Shown one piece after another: positions 45,629-55,429 of a DNA stretch of 64,000 bases. The stretch's first letter is position 1, and the number at the start of each line of letters is the position of its first letter. The translations under genes and the position numbers were made by a program. The notes beneath the pieces were generated by a model, which was given only the letters and a program-made list of their open reading frames with translations, ran no database searches and had not been told where the DNA came from. Source of the stretch: Chitinophaga pinensis (GTDB taxonomy: Bacteria > Bacteroidota > Bacteroidia > B-17B0 > Aurantibacillaceae); assembly GCA_945860225.1 (NCBI GenBank), contig CAMAPT010000003.1, positions 1 through 64,000 on the forward strand. Reading direction: 5' to 3'.

Positions 45629-46480
45629 TTACTTAACCAAAAGAGATCTCAAATTATATATTTTTGAAGAAATAGATTTAAAATTAGCCTCTTTTAATTC
45701 TTTAGGGTCTTTAATGGCATCAATCTCAGCATGTATTTTTTTCAATTCATCATTCAAAGAAACACATTCTTTTTTGTCTCTATAATCTCCTAACAACTCA
45801 GTTAAGTTTTTTAAATAAAAACGTTGATCCCAAAGATGCTTGTAACCTTTTTCTGTAATCTTAGCATCAGTAGATAACTCTGTAAGCTTACATGTCAAAT
45901 ATAATCCTTCTACCCATGATCCAGCAAAAATAGCTGAAGCCGTATAAACTCGTTCATTCGTTCTTAAGTAAGAATCGCTTTTCACAAACATTTCATCCAA
46001 AATTTTCAATAATGAATCTTTGTTTGAAATATTTTTCTCTGCACGCTTACCAACCATTTGATCAACTGCACTTTTCAAGCCAAGTGCATCTGAAAGTTTC
46101 ATGACGGATTTCATATATTTTAACACGTCTTCGCCCTTATTATTGAGCATTGCATAAGACATATCAATATTGTAAATACCTAAAGCCAATGCTTTCGAAA
46201 ACTCATTATTAGCAGAGAAGGGTTTGGTTACATCCACTAAAAGTGAATTATTATAATCAACACCCCAACTTGAAATTTCATTAACACTTCCTACCGGCGA
46301 AGGAATATTTGCAATCGCAAAATCAAATTTAAATTTTGTTTCCTCATTGACCGTAATAGGTGTTGTATCTTTTTGTACTTCAGTGGTTTCGTTTTCTGTA
46401 ATATTATCCGCTGTTTTATCTCCACAAGATATAAACATAACAGACAAAGACATACTTGTCGCTAGAAATAGTTTATTCAT
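45629..46480 (-). CDS. Uncharacterised lipoprotein
   Basis: A 283-residue protein with a lipoprotein signal (LATSMSLSVMFISC, lipidated Cys19), a polar Thr/Glu-rich linker (about 22-45), and a helical body (SKALALGIYNIDMSYAML, VLKYMKSVMKLSDALGLKSA, GSWVEGLYLTCKLTELST). The helix-rich architecture and the SWVEGLYL motif recur in Bacteroidota lipoproteins of unknown role as far as I recall, but I cannot name the family. It has its own terminator and lies 104 bp behind the RND gene. Confidence 0.75.
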   Translation of the reverse strand: MNKLFLATSMSLSVMFISCGDKTADNITENETTEVQKDTTPITVNEETKFKFDFAIANIPSPVGSVNEISSWGVDYNNSLLVDVTKPFSANNEFSKALALGIYNIDMSYAMLNNKGEDVLKYMKSVMKLSDALGLKSAVDQMVGKRAEKNISNKDSLLKILDEMFVKSDSYLRTNERVYTASAIFAGSWVEGLYLTCKLTELSTDAKITEKGYKHLWDQRFYLKNLTELLGDYRDKKECVSLNDELKKIHAEIDAIKDPKELKEANFKSISSKIYNLRSLLVK

Positions 46481-46502
46481 AATAAAAATTGTTATAGTGA
46501 TA

Positions 46503-46510
46503 CAAAATTA
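46503..46510 (-). promoter_or_regulatory. Candidate -7 promoter element of the uncharacterised lipoprotein gene
   Basis: TAATTTTG on the minus strand, 22 nt upstream of the ATG at 46480. No -33 box was seen at a proper distance; single-element matches are common in AT-rich sequence. Confidence 0.35.
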
Positions 46511-46584
46511 AAAGAGTTCTTTTAATATATATGTTTTAAAAAACCTAGTTATTAACAACTACAATAAGCCTTATTTTTAAAGAA

Positions 46585-49500
46585 TTATCTGTCCAAATTG
46601 CCATAATCTAACTTTTTGCCTTGCAACCATAAAATGAGTTGGCACACTATTACAAAAAATGGCACATACATAATGATTTTAGGTAAATCAAAATGATTTA
46701 ATATGACTTCTGCTTTGCGTTTTAAACGTTCGGCTATTAAATACATGGCAGGTACCAACAACAAGGTTAAAAATGTAGCGAAGGCCAAACCAAAAATCAT
46801 TGTCCAACTTAATGGCCCCCAAAATACGACGTTATCCCCACCAAAATGAATATGAGGTGAGCCGTGTGCAAGTAATCCGTCAAAATCGATATTTAAACCA
46901 ACCGCTAAAGGAATCAATCCTAAAATTGCTGCAGTGGCTGTTAAAAATACAGGGGTCATTCTGGTTCTACCTGCATCAACAATCGATTCATATAAACTAA
47001 CACCTTTCGCTCTTTCTTCTTCGGCAAATTCAACCAATAAAATACCATTTCTTACTACAATTCCTGCCAAGGCTACAATTCCAATACCTGTCATCACAAT
47101 ACTCATATCCATTTTAAAAATGGCAGTACCTAACAATACCCCTATCACACTTAAAATAATTTCAGACAAGATAATAATTGGTTTACCAATAGAATTAAAC
47201 TGAATAACCAATACCAATAATATGATACCAATTGATATAATCATTGCTGTTCCTAAGAATGCCCCCGTTTCGGCTTGCTCTTCTTGTTGTCCTGTAAATT
47301 TGACTTCCACTGTTCCTGTTGGCTTATATCCTTTGGCTGCTTGTTGCACTTGCGCCACCACATTGTTTGGATTAAATCCTTCTAGAACATCGGATGATAA
47401 GGTAATAACACGTTTATTTTGCTTACGTTTTATCCCTCCATACGTATTTTCGTAACGAACATCACAAAAAGCTGATAATGGCACAGAACGCAACATTCCT
47501 CCCATATTCATATCACGGAATGTAATTTTAATATTTTTAATTTCTTCGATGTTCGTTCTTTGATTATAGTCGTATCTTAATTGAATAGGATATTCGTCAT
47601 TAGCATCCCTAAATTTAGTTGGATTATCTATCCCAAAAACAGCCTTACGAATCTCCATAGCTAACTGAGCTGATGAGATACCTTCTCTATTTGCACGCTC
47701 TCTGTCCACGTCAAATACAATTTCAGGTTTATTGTCTACAAAATCAGTTTTTAACTCTGCTACCCCAGGCACATCTGCTTCTTGCAAAAAGCGTTTGAGT
47801 TTTTGTGCATTGTCAACCAACTCTTCAAATTTATCTCCTCTAATTTCAATGTTGATGGGTTTTGAAACAGGGGGACCTGCTTGCTCTTTATTAGCAGTAA
47901 TTTCAGCACCCGCTATATTCCATTTTGTAGCCTGCAACTCTTTCAGGTATTTCATGGTGCTTTCACCATTTCTCTCGCTGAATTCAACAAAATTAATTGC
48001 TATTTTACCTCTATTAGGATAAGAACTTTGATCTTCATCCTGAGGATCGGTAACACCTATGGTCACATTAGTGATGATGGAAGAAACTATAGGATTATTT
48101 TCTCCAACTATGGCGTTCACTTTTTGTTCAACCAAATTCATAACGGCATTTGTTTTAGCCGGATCCGTTCCTTCTGGTAATTTAACGTACACAAATACAT
48201 TGTTAGGATCGCCCTGAGGAAAAAATACCACATTTGGTTTTCTGACATACATTAAAAATATAGAAAAAATAAATAAAACAACTGTCATCAATAATAACTG
48301 ATAAGGACGTTTTAACCCCCAAATCAATAAATTAGTATAACCTCTTTGAAATGAAGGCCAAGCTTTTGTTTGAAAATTTTCAATAACCTTGTACAAGAAT
48401 AAACGGTGAATAACCATAAATAAAGCAAAGAAAATCATCAAATTCCCTAATGCAGGATTTCCTATAGCATGAAAAATCACAGATACAATTACATACAATA
48501 ACAACCTCAACCAGGCTTTTCGTGTCAATTTTCCATATTCCTTAAATTCTTCATGATGTGGTTTCATAAAATCAACCGCAAATACGGGATTAATGATATA
48601 AGCCACAAATAAAGAAGCTAGTAGAGTAATAATTAATGTTACTGGCAAAAAGAACATGAATTTACCGATGATCCCCGGCCAAAATGCTAATGGAATGAAT
48701 GGAGCCAAAGTCGTAATAGTTCCGCTTAATACAGGCAAAAAAACCTCCCCGGCTGCCTTTTTAGCTGCTATTTTAATATTCAGTTTTCCATTATCAAAAA
48801 TTCGATGTGTATTTTCGATAACCACAATCGCATCATCAACAACAATACCCAAGGCCAATAAAAAGGCAAAAAGTACAATCATATTTAAACTAAAACCGAT
48901 ACTAGGCATAAACAAAAATGCGATAAACATGGAGAGTGGCACAGATAAAGCAACGAATAAGGCATTGGTTACTCCCATGAAGAACATTAATATTAAACTC
49001 ACTAAAATGAATCCGATAATAATTGTATTAATTAAATCATGAAGGGTTACCCGAGTTTTATCAGATTGATCAGCCGTAATTTTAATATCAATATTTGAAG
49101 GAAATTCTGTTTTCTTTAATTCCTCAACGATCTCTTTAATTTTATCTGAAGCATCTATTAAATTTTCTCCAGCTCTTTTGATAACATTTAATGTAATTAC
49201 ATTTTTACCGCCTAAACGAGCATAACTTTGAGTTTCGGCAACAGTATCTACCACCTGAGCAAAATCTTTTAGATACAACCTTGCTCCTGATTGCGAAGAA
49301 ATAATAAGATTTTTTAATTCTTCAACCGTTTTAAATTCATTTTTTATACTAATGGTTCGCTTTGTACCGTCCATCGGAATTTGTCCACCACTTATCGTTA
49401 CATTCTCACTTCCAATGGCACGCTCCAAATCCATCATACCCAATTGTAGGGCTTGCATTTTATACATATCTAGATTTACCTGAATTTCTCTATCAGGAGC

Positions 49501-50046
49501 CCCAACCATCTTTACTTCTGTAATTTCTTTTAGCGCTTCTATCTTATCTTTTAAATCATCGGCATATTCCTTTAATTTTTGTAAATCCATATCGCCTGCT
49601 ATATTGACGTACATGATGGGTAATTCGGAAAAAGCTAACTCTTTCACAAATGGCTGACGGGTTAGTCCTACCGGCAAATCTGATTTGGCTTCATCGACTT
49701 TATCTTTGATCGATTGACGAGCTTTATCAATTGGAATACTTGTATTAAATTCAACAGTAATTAAGGACACATCCTGCATTGAATTACTGGTGAGTTTTTT
49801 AACACCCGGTATCGATTTCAATTTTTTTTCTAAAGGTTTAGTAATCGTATTTTCGATATTACTAGGTGAGTTTCCTGCATAAACTGTACTAATAAAAAAT
49901 TTCGGTACTACAATGTCAGGAAAACTTTCTTTTGGTAGTTTGTTGTAGGCCATGATACCAGCAATAGAAAGTATTATGGTAAGAATATATATAGCTGTTT
50001 TATTATCTATAGACCAGCTACTAGGTTTAAATTCTTTAAAGTTCAT
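46585..50046 (-). CDS. RND efflux transporter permease (AcrB/HAE1 family)
   Basis: A 1153-residue inner-membrane proton-driven pump, longer than the ~1040-residue AcrB, with extra C-terminal membrane sequence (PFFVIVCQLILWLQG). Helix 4 carries the proton-relay pair in LALGIVVDDAIVVIENTHR. Porter-domain pattern: KLPKESFPDIVVPKFF and GNSPSNIENTITKPLEKKL near the N-terminus; GTAIFKMDMSIVMTGIGIVA and GIVVRNGILLVEFAEEER in the second half. Third gene after the regulator in the TetR-TolC-MFP-RND operon. The substrate is unknown. Confidence 0.96.
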   Translation of the reverse strand: MNFKEFKPSSWSIDNKTAIYILTIILSIAGIMAYNKLPKESFPDIVVPKFFISTVYAGNSPSNIENTITKPLEKKLKSIPGVKKLTSNSMQDVSLITVEFNTSIPIDKARQSIKDKVDEAKSDLPVGLTRQPFVKELAFSELPIMYVNIAGDMDLQKLKEYADDLKDKIEALKEITEVKMVGAPDREIQVNLDMYKMQALQLGMMDLERAIGSENVTISGGQIPMDGTKRTISIKNEFKTVEELKNLIISSQSGARLYLKDFAQVVDTVAETQSYARLGGKNVITLNVIKRAGENLIDASDKIKEIVEELKKTEFPSNIDIKITADQSDKTRVTLHDLINTIIIGFILVSLILMFFMGVTNALFVALSVPLSMFIAFLFMPSIGFSLNMIVLFAFLLALGIVVDDAIVVIENTHRIFDNGKLNIKIAAKKAAGEVFLPVLSGTITTLAPFIPLAFWPGIIGKFMFFLPVTLIITLLASLFVAYIINPVFAVDFMKPHHEEFKEYGKLTRKAWLRLLLYVIVSVIFHAIGNPALGNLMIFFALFMVIHRLFLYKVIENFQTKAWPSFQRGYTNLLIWGLKRPYQLLLMTVVLFIFSIFLMYVRKPNVVFFPQGDPNNVFVYVKLPEGTDPAKTNAVMNLVEQKVNAIVGENNPIVSSIITNVTIGVTDPQDEDQSSYPNRGKIAINFVEFSERNGESTMKYLKELQATKWNIAGAEITANKEQAGPPVSKPINIEIRGDKFEELVDNAQKLKRFLQEADVPGVAELKTDFVDNKPEIVFDVDRERANREGISSAQLAMEIRKAVFGIDNPTKFRDANDEYPIQLRYDYNQRTNIEEIKNIKITFRDMNMGGMLRSVPLSAFCDVRYENTYGGIKRKQNKRVITLSSDVLEGFNPNNVVAQVQQAAKGYKPTGTVEVKFTGQQEEQAETGAFLGTAMIISIGIILLVLVIQFNSIGKPIIILSEIILSVIGVLLGTAIFKMDMSIVMTGIGIVALAGIVVRNGILLVEFAEEERAKGVSLYESIVDAGRTRMTPVFLTATAAILGLIPLAVGLNIDFDGLLAHGSPHIHFGGDNVVFWGPLSWTMIFGLAFATFLTLLLVPAMYLIAERLKRKAEVILNHFDLPKIIMYVPFFVIVCQLILWLQGKKLDYGNLDR

Positions 50047-50140
50047 ATCTTTTAGATTAGATCATTAGTCGATGAATAGATTCGACAATCGTGTGTATGT
50101 TATTTAATTCCTGTTGTTTAACTGACAATTAATAAAGGCT

Positions 50141-51271
50141 TTATTGTTTAATTTTAATAGCATCTCCATCATTTAAACCATCAAACCCTACTGTAATTAC
50201 TAAATCTTTTTCGGTTAGTCCATCGGTAATTTCGACAACGCCATTATATTCTTTTCCTAGCATAATGTTTCTTTTTACAGACTTGTTACCTTCTGCAACA
50301 AAAACAAAATGAGCTCCTTTCAAATCTTTCTGAATATAACTCATAGAAATTGCTAATACGGGTTTAGCAGATTTATAGTCGTTGATATTTAAAATCACAA
50401 TTTGGTTTGGATGATATTCTTTTTTATTATCCAATAAAATTTCTACACCAAAAGTTCTGTTCATCGGATTAATGGCTCGCGACGAATAATTGATTCGTGC
50501 CGTCAATGTATCATTTAAATCAGGAAATCGGAGCATCACTTCATCTCCTCTGTGTACTTTAGAGGCATAACTTTCAGCCAAATCAGCCTTCACTTTGAGG
50601 TTATTAAAATTAACGACGCGTATGGCAGGCATTCCAGGAGCAGTCAATTGACCCAATTTAATATCTACGGCATCAATGGTTCCATTAATAGGCGAAACAA
50701 TTTTCGTCATTCGAACTTGTTCCAAAAGAGTTGCCAGCTTTTTTTCCATACTTTCTTTTTGAGTTTTTGCTTGCAAAAACTGAACTTCTGTTCCTATTTT
50801 TTGGTCCCAAAGTGCTTTTTGTTTCTCATATAATTGATTCACTAACTCTGTATTAGTTTGCAAATCAGAAATACTTTGCTGAAGCGCACGTGCATCCGTC
50901 TCAGCCAATACTTGTCCTTTTGATACTTCATCTCCGGCCTTCACATTTATTTTAGTTATTGTTCCAGGTATTTCTGAAGATAAAGACACACTTTCCTCTG
51001 CATCAATTCTACCTTGAACGTTAATAAATGTTTTAAAAATGGAAGGTTTGATTCCATGAGCTTCTACCAAAACAAATTTTTTGGCAGAGTCACCTTCTAG
51101 TTTAGCAATTTTAGAGGTAATGTCTGCTAATTGAGTTTTTAACTCTGCTTGTTTTGATTTTAATTCGACCAATCCTTCCGGATTACCTCCTCCACAGGAT
51201 GTTAAGATAATGCAAGATGCAAAAGCAGGAATTATAAAATTTTTGATTTTTTGATATTGAGTTGTGTACAT
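50141..51271 (-). CDS. RND efflux periplasmic adaptor (membrane fusion protein)
   Basis: A 376-residue lipoprotein adaptor. The signal ends in IILTSC (lipidated Cys about 26) followed by a coiled coil (LKSKQAELKTQLADITSKIA). The barrel-sandwich half motifs are VNVQGRIDAEE-like GTITKINVKAGDEVSKGQVL and MTKIVSPINGTIDAVDIKLG; an alpha-hairpin lies between. It links the inner-membrane pump with the TolC-like channel. Gene order and spacing (95 bp to the pump gene, 31 bp from the TolC gene) support one operon. Confidence 0.95.
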   Translation of the reverse strand: MYTTQYQKIKNFIIPAFASCIILTSCGGGNPEGLVELKSKQAELKTQLADITSKIAKLEGDSAKKFVLVEAHGIKPSIFKTFINVQGRIDAEESVSLSSEIPGTITKINVKAGDEVSKGQVLAETDARALQQSISDLQTNTELVNQLYEKQKALWDQKIGTEVQFLQAKTQKESMEKKLATLLEQVRMTKIVSPINGTIDAVDIKLGQLTAPGMPAIRVVNFNNLKVKADLAESYASKVHRGDEVMLRFPDLNDTLTARINYSSRAINPMNRTFGVEILLDNKKEYHPNQIVILNINDYKSAKPVLAISMSYIQKDLKGAHFVFVAEGNKSVKRNIMLGKEYNGVVEITDGLTEKDLVITVGFDGLNDGDAIKIKQ

Positions 51272-51302
51272 AGTCTGATTTAACTGTTATAATTTTTTGG
51301 TG

Positions 51303-52646
51303 TTATTTAACTAAATTGCCGGTTGCTTTTAAATAATCTGTTTTATAAATCAACAAATCATACATCGCATTAAAATAATTGGTTTCTGATTCTTTAAGAG
51401 AAGCTTGTGCATTTATAATCTCTAAATTAGAACCGACTCCTTGCTCATATTTTTTTTGAGACACATTATAAATATTTTTGGCAAGGTCTAAATTTCGTTT
51501 TTGAATTTGCAAAGAGGATGCCGCATTATTATAATTAACGATAGCCGATGCTCCTTCTAATTCCATAGCCAATTGTAAATTTTTCAAGTTATGCTCTCCT
51601 TTTGTTACTTCTAATTTAGCTTGCTGAATTTTATAATGTCGCTGAAATCCATCGAATAAATTAAATGATAAAGTAGCTCCAACCAATGCTGTTGGATACC
51701 AAGTATGCTCTTTTTTAAAATAACTTAAATCGTTTCGCATACCCATGTATGAAAAATTACCATAGGCTACTAACGTAGGCATATATCCAAATTTCAATCG
51801 TTTAATATTAATGCCATATAATTTTTGTTGCGACTCGAGTAATTGATACTCCGGTCTTTTTGACACATCTATTTTTGAGGCGTTAATTTCGCCAATATCG
51901 GATATGTTCAATGAGTCGGTTAATACTAAATTATCTTGCCCCTGATATCCCATTTGAAATTTTAATACGTGTTCACTAAGTCCAATTAATCGATCAATTT
52001 TTTGTTTTTCTGTTAATAGGTTATTGAAAGCAACTTCCAATCTATCTACATCTATCTGTTCTGCAAAACCTTGTTTATGAAAAGCTTTCGTGTCATTTAA
52101 TATTTTTTCGAGTTTAGCCACATTAGCATCTAATAATTTAATGCGCTCCTTATTAACTAAAACACCATAATATGCTTTTGATACTTGACTTACCAACTCT
52201 GTTTTGCTACGTGTCACATTAATATTCATCAAACTGATGTATTCTTTGGTAGCTTGTAAAGCAATTAAATAATCGGCACTAAAAACAAGTAATGAAGCTG
52301 ATGCACCACCTTGTGCCTGGAAGGTAGTTCCAAACTGTACCGGAATAAATGTTCCAGGAGGCAAACCTTGAAAAGCACCGGGTAAAAGGGTTGTAGGAAT
52401 TTCGAGAAAATTTTTAATATCAACACTTGTACTCACTTGTGGCATTGACATACCTAGCACTTCCTTACGCTTATATTTTGCCATCAATACATCATTTTCA
52501 GCGTTTAAGTAATTTGGGCTGTTTTTATAAGCGTAGTCGATAGCTTGTTGAAGACTAAATACATTGGAGGGCGTTTCTTGTGCTTTAGTTTGGATGCACA
52601 GCCAGGAAAGGGCTAATAATAATGTGCATGTTTTTAATTTAATCAT
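51303..52646 (-). CDS. TolC-family outer-membrane efflux protein
   Basis: A 447-residue outer-membrane channel with a signal peptide (LLLALSWLCIQTKAQ). Two repeated OEP halves: SLQQAIDYAYKNSPNYLNAE and the coiled coil at residues 130-230, then GATLSFNLFDGFQRHYKIQQ and KKYEQGVGSNLEIINAQASL at the second repeat, the typical TolC repeat motif. It lies 23 bp behind the TetR gene. Confidence 0.95.
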   Translation of the reverse strand: MIKLKTCTLLLALSWLCIQTKAQETPSNVFSLQQAIDYAYKNSPNYLNAENDVLMAKYKRKEVLGMSMPQVSTSVDIKNFLEIPTTLLPGAFQGLPPGTFIPVQFGTTFQAQGGASASLLVFSADYLIALQATKEYISLMNINVTRSKTELVSQVSKAYYGVLVNKERIKLLDANVAKLEKILNDTKAFHKQGFAEQIDVDRLEVAFNNLLTEKQKIDRLIGLSEHVLKFQMGYQGQDNLVLTDSLNISDIGEINASKIDVSKRPEYQLLESQQKLYGINIKRLKFGYMPTLVAYGNFSYMGMRNDLSYFKKEHTWYPTALVGATLSFNLFDGFQRHYKIQQAKLEVTKGEHNLKNLQLAMELEGASAIVNYNNAASSLQIQKRNLDLAKNIYNVSQKKYEQGVGSNLEIINAQASLKESETNYFNAMYDLLIYKTDYLKATGNLVK

Positions 52647-52669
52647 ATTTCTGTTTTAATAATTTAGTC

Positions 52670-53278
52670 TTAATGATTCATTTTTTTATACTCGTTAATC
52701 AATTGGTAACCCTTAGAAGTACAGATACCGTAAACAAACATATCTAACAATAGTTGATGAGATTGAGAAAAACTGATTTTTTCGTAAGTAAAATAATTAC
52801 CAAACATCAGCATGTCTATTTGTGCTAAACGGTATTTAGCGGCAAATTCTTCATCTACATCAGCTCTGTACACGCCCAATTCTTTTCCTGATTTTATATT
52901 TCTCTGCAAATCTTTCAAAGCAAAATTGTCTTTCAATGTTTTAAATTCCTGAAAAGCGATAGGATGAAATTTTTGAAGATCCAAGAAAAATATAGGATTT
53001 ATGTGTTGCATCATTTCGCTCATCGTATTCGATATCAATACAATTTCATGAATCGGATCATTAGATTGTTTTTCAATATTTTTGAAAGTACACTGATGCT
53101 TTTGCATTTCAACCACGCACAACTGATAAACCAAATCATCTTTTTCTTTATGATACTGATAAATGGTTTTTTTTGACATTCCTAACTCTTTAGCAATATC
53201 ATCCATAGTTACACGCTTGATTCCATACTTAAAAAAAAGTTCCAACGATTTTTTCAATATTTTTTCTTGTGGTTCCAT
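52670..53278 (-). CDS. TetR/AcrR-family regulator of the efflux operon
   Basis: A 202-residue repressor-type regulator. The N-terminal helix-turn-helix is at about 5-50 (ILKKSLELFFKYGIKRVTMD, DIAKELGMSKKTIYQYHKEK), the classic TetR signature. The C-terminal ligand-binding helices are divergent, as usual. It is the first gene of the operon it probably controls, and a promoter with an adjoining 14-bp palindrome lies directly upstream. Confidence 0.94.
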   Translation of the reverse strand: MEPQEKILKKSLELFFKYGIKRVTMDDIAKELGMSKKTIYQYHKEKDDLVYQLCVVEMQKHQCTFKNIEKQSNDPIHEIVLISNTMSEMMQHINPIFFLDLQKFHPIAFQEFKTLKDNFALKDLQRNIKSGKELGVYRADVDEEFAAKYRLAQIDMLMFGNYFTYEKISFSQSHQLLLDMFVYGICTSKGYQLINEYKKMNH

Positions 53279-53293
53279 GTATTAAATCGCCGC

Positions 53294-53325
53294 CAAAACT
53301 AAAGAAACTATTTTTGTTCTACAAG
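53294..53325 (-). promoter_or_regulatory. Promoter of the TetR-TolC-MFP-RND operon
   Basis: On the minus strand CTTG (53325-53322; one mismatch to TTTG), a 20-nt spacer and TAGTTTTG (53301-53294) fit the Bacteroidota pattern. The start would lie roughly 10 nt before the tetR-like ATG. Confidence 0.6.
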
Positions 53326-53339
53326 TTTCCTTTAGGAAA
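53326..53339. promoter_or_regulatory. Candidate TetR operator (14-bp palindrome)
   Basis: TTTCCT-TT-AGGAAA is a palindrome with perfect 6-bp arms, directly abutting the upstream edge of the -33 box. TetR-family operators are palindromes at such positions. The assignment is inferred from position and symmetry only. Confidence 0.4.
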
Positions 53340-53404
53340 TATTTTTTAATGATGGCTTGTCTTAAAAAATCAAAACTGAAATTTTAGATTTAGAAAAAGG
53401 TAAA

Positions 53405-54340
53405 TTACTTAATTTCCCATGGTTTCCATTCCATCTCTTCACCATTTAAAATGCCCAAATAACTCTGATAACGCTCTGGTGAAATATCGCCTTGTTCTGT
53501 GCCTTTTATGATGGCACAACCAGGCTCATTAACATGAATACAGTTGTTAAATTTACAATCATTCATTTTTAAAGCCATTTCAGGAAAATAATGAGCCACT
53601 TCTTCTTTCTTCATTTCTACCAATCCTAACTCTTTAATTCCTGGCGAATCAATAATATTACCACCAAACGATAAAGGAAACAATTCAGCGAATGTAGTTG
53701 TGTGAGTACCTTTTAGGTGGGCAGACGAAATATCGCCGGTCTTTAATTCTAAGTTAGGCTCTATGGCATTGACTAAAGTCGATTTTCCAACACCACTATG
53801 CCCGGAAATTAAACTTGTTTTATCTTTTAAAAGGCTTTTTAAAGACTCAATATCCTGTGTATCAAAAGCACTTACCTCATAACAATCATAACCAATGTGA
53901 CGATATAGCTGCACCACTTCCTCCTGTAATGTCAACATCTCTTCATCTAAAATATCTTTTTTATTAAATATAATTTTAGCAGGAATTTGATATGCCTCTG
54001 CCGTTACTAAAAAACGGTCAATAAATCCTAAAGAAGTTCGTGGGGCCACTATGGTAGCTACCAAAATAGCTTGATCAATATTACTGGCAATAATATGTGC
54101 CTGCTTAGAAAGATTGATAGATTTTCGAATAATATAATTTTTTCGCGGATGAATTCTTGAAATTTGATTACTTCCATCCTTATCCCGTTCCAAATCTACA
54201 ATATCCCCTACTGCTACCGGATTGGTTGTTTTACGATCGTCCAAACGAATTTTTCCTTTTAAACGACATTCAATTACTTCACTGTCTTCTATACGAACAC
54301 TGTACCAACTTCCGGTAGATTTAACCACTAAACCTGTCAT
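53405..54340 (-). CDS. rsgA: Ribosome small-subunit-dependent GTPase A
   Basis: A 311-residue circularly permuted GTPase that acts in late 30S maturation. N-terminal OB fold (MTGLVVKSTGSWYSV, VGDIVDLERD), G4 FNKKDILD before G1 SGHSGVGKSTLVNAIEP, G3 DSPGIKELGL, and a C-terminal zinc knuckle (CKFNNCIHVNEPGCAI). Full length. Confidence 0.97.
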   Translation of the reverse strand: MTGLVVKSTGSWYSVRIEDSEVIECRLKGKIRLDDRKTTNPVAVGDIVDLERDKDGSNQISRIHPRKNYIIRKSINLSKQAHIIASNIDQAILVATIVAPRTSLGFIDRFLVTAEAYQIPAKIIFNKKDILDEEMLTLQEEVVQLYRHIGYDCYEVSAFDTQDIESLKSLLKDKTSLISGHSGVGKSTLVNAIEPNLELKTGDISSAHLKGTHTTTFAELFPLSFGGNIIDSPGIKELGLVEMKKEEVAHYFPEMALKMNDCKFNNCIHVNEPGCAIIKGTEQGDISPERYQSYLGILNGEEMEWKPWEIK

Positions 54341-54498
54341 GGGTTCTAAATTAGCTATTTTAATTTAATTATGCCGTACAGCAATTTATTGATTTCAAAA
54401 AACATTCATTGATAGTTGTATAGTACCATTAAAAATGATTAAAAATAGAATCTTAAAGCTTAAATAAGTGATATGAACTATATAAAATGAAAAATCAG

Positions 54499-54506
54499 TA
54501 CTTTTG
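54499..54506 (+). promoter_or_regulatory. -7 promoter element before gldA
   Basis: TACTTTTG, 17 nt upstream of the gldA ATG, is a perfect TAnnTTTG match. No TTTG is seen at -33. Confidence 0.45.
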
Positions 54507-54523
54507 AATTACATTATATTGTT

Positions 54524-55429
54524 ATGTCCATTAAAGTTAATCACATTACCAAATTATATGGTACCCAAAAAGCCCTCAACGACGTTTCGTTTGAAATAGG
54601 TACCAATGAAATTGTTGGATTTTTAGGCCCTAATGGAGCCGGAAAAAGTACCATGATGAAAATTTTAACATGCTACATTCCTCCTTCCGAAGGCTCAGCT
54701 ACAGTATGTGGTTTCAATACCAATGAACAAAGTATTGAAGTTCGAAAACAAATTGGTTATTTACCCGAGCATAATCCATTGTATCTGGACATGTACGTTA
54801 AAGAATTTTTAGAGTTTATTGGAGGACTGTATAACATAAAAAAAGCTAAAGAAAGAGTAAAAGAAATGATTGAAGCCACTGGTCTTCAAATTGAACAAAA
54901 CAAAAAAATTGGAGCATTATCGAAAGGTTACCGCCAACGTGTTGGACTGGCACAAGCCATGATACACGATCCGAAGGTATTAATTATGGATGAGCCTACT
55001 ACTGGTTTAGATCCTAATCAACTAGAAGAAATACGAGGCTTAATCAAAAAATTGGGTAAACAAAAAACCGTGATGCTAAGCACTCATATTATGCAAGAAG
55101 TAGAAGCAGTGTGCGACAGAGTTATTATTATCAATAAAGGAGAAATTGTAGCCAACGATACCACACAAACACTTCAACAAAATACCTCCAAGCAAGTGAT
55201 AACAGTTGAATTTGACCAATCTATTTCTGTTCATTCACTCAAATCTCTACCTTCCGTAGAAGACGCTATTTTGATAGGTGGAAATACTTGGAAAATCATT
55301 TCTGATTTAGATAAAGATATACGGAAAGAGCTATTTAACTTTGCCGTCACTAAACAAATAGGCATACTCACACTCAATAAAGAAGAGCAAAAACTGGAAG
55401 ACGTTTTTAAAGCATTAACCAAAAAATAA
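54524..55429 (+). CDS. gldA: GldA-type ABC transporter ATP-binding protein
   Basis: A 301-residue ABC ATPase: Walker A GFLGPNGAGKSTMMK, Q-loop region IGYLPEHNPLYLDMYVKEFL, signature ALSKGYRQRVGLAQAM and Walker B VLIMDEPTTGLD, then a C-terminal extension (about 225-301). YLPEHNPLYLDMYVKEFL is typical of gliding-motility protein GldA. Partners GldF and GldG (permease and substrate-binding parts) are not in the window. GldA is needed for gliding in some Flavobacteria; a gliding phenotype here is only inferred. The next gene begins directly at its stop. Confidence 0.87.
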   Translation: MSIKVNHITKLYGTQKALNDVSFEIGTNEIVGFLGPNGAGKSTMMKILTCYIPPSEGSATVCGFNTNEQSIEVRKQIGYLPEHNPLYLDMYVKEFLEFIGGLYNIKKAKERVKEMIEATGLQIEQNKKIGALSKGYRQRVGLAQAMIHDPKVLIMDEPTTGLDPNQLEEIRGLIKKLGKQKTVMLSTHIMQEVEAVCDRVIIINKGEIVANDTTQTLQQNTSKQVITVEFDQSISVHSLKSLPSVEDAILIGGNTWKIISDLDKDIRKELFNFAVTKQIGILTLNKEEQKLEDVFKALTKK

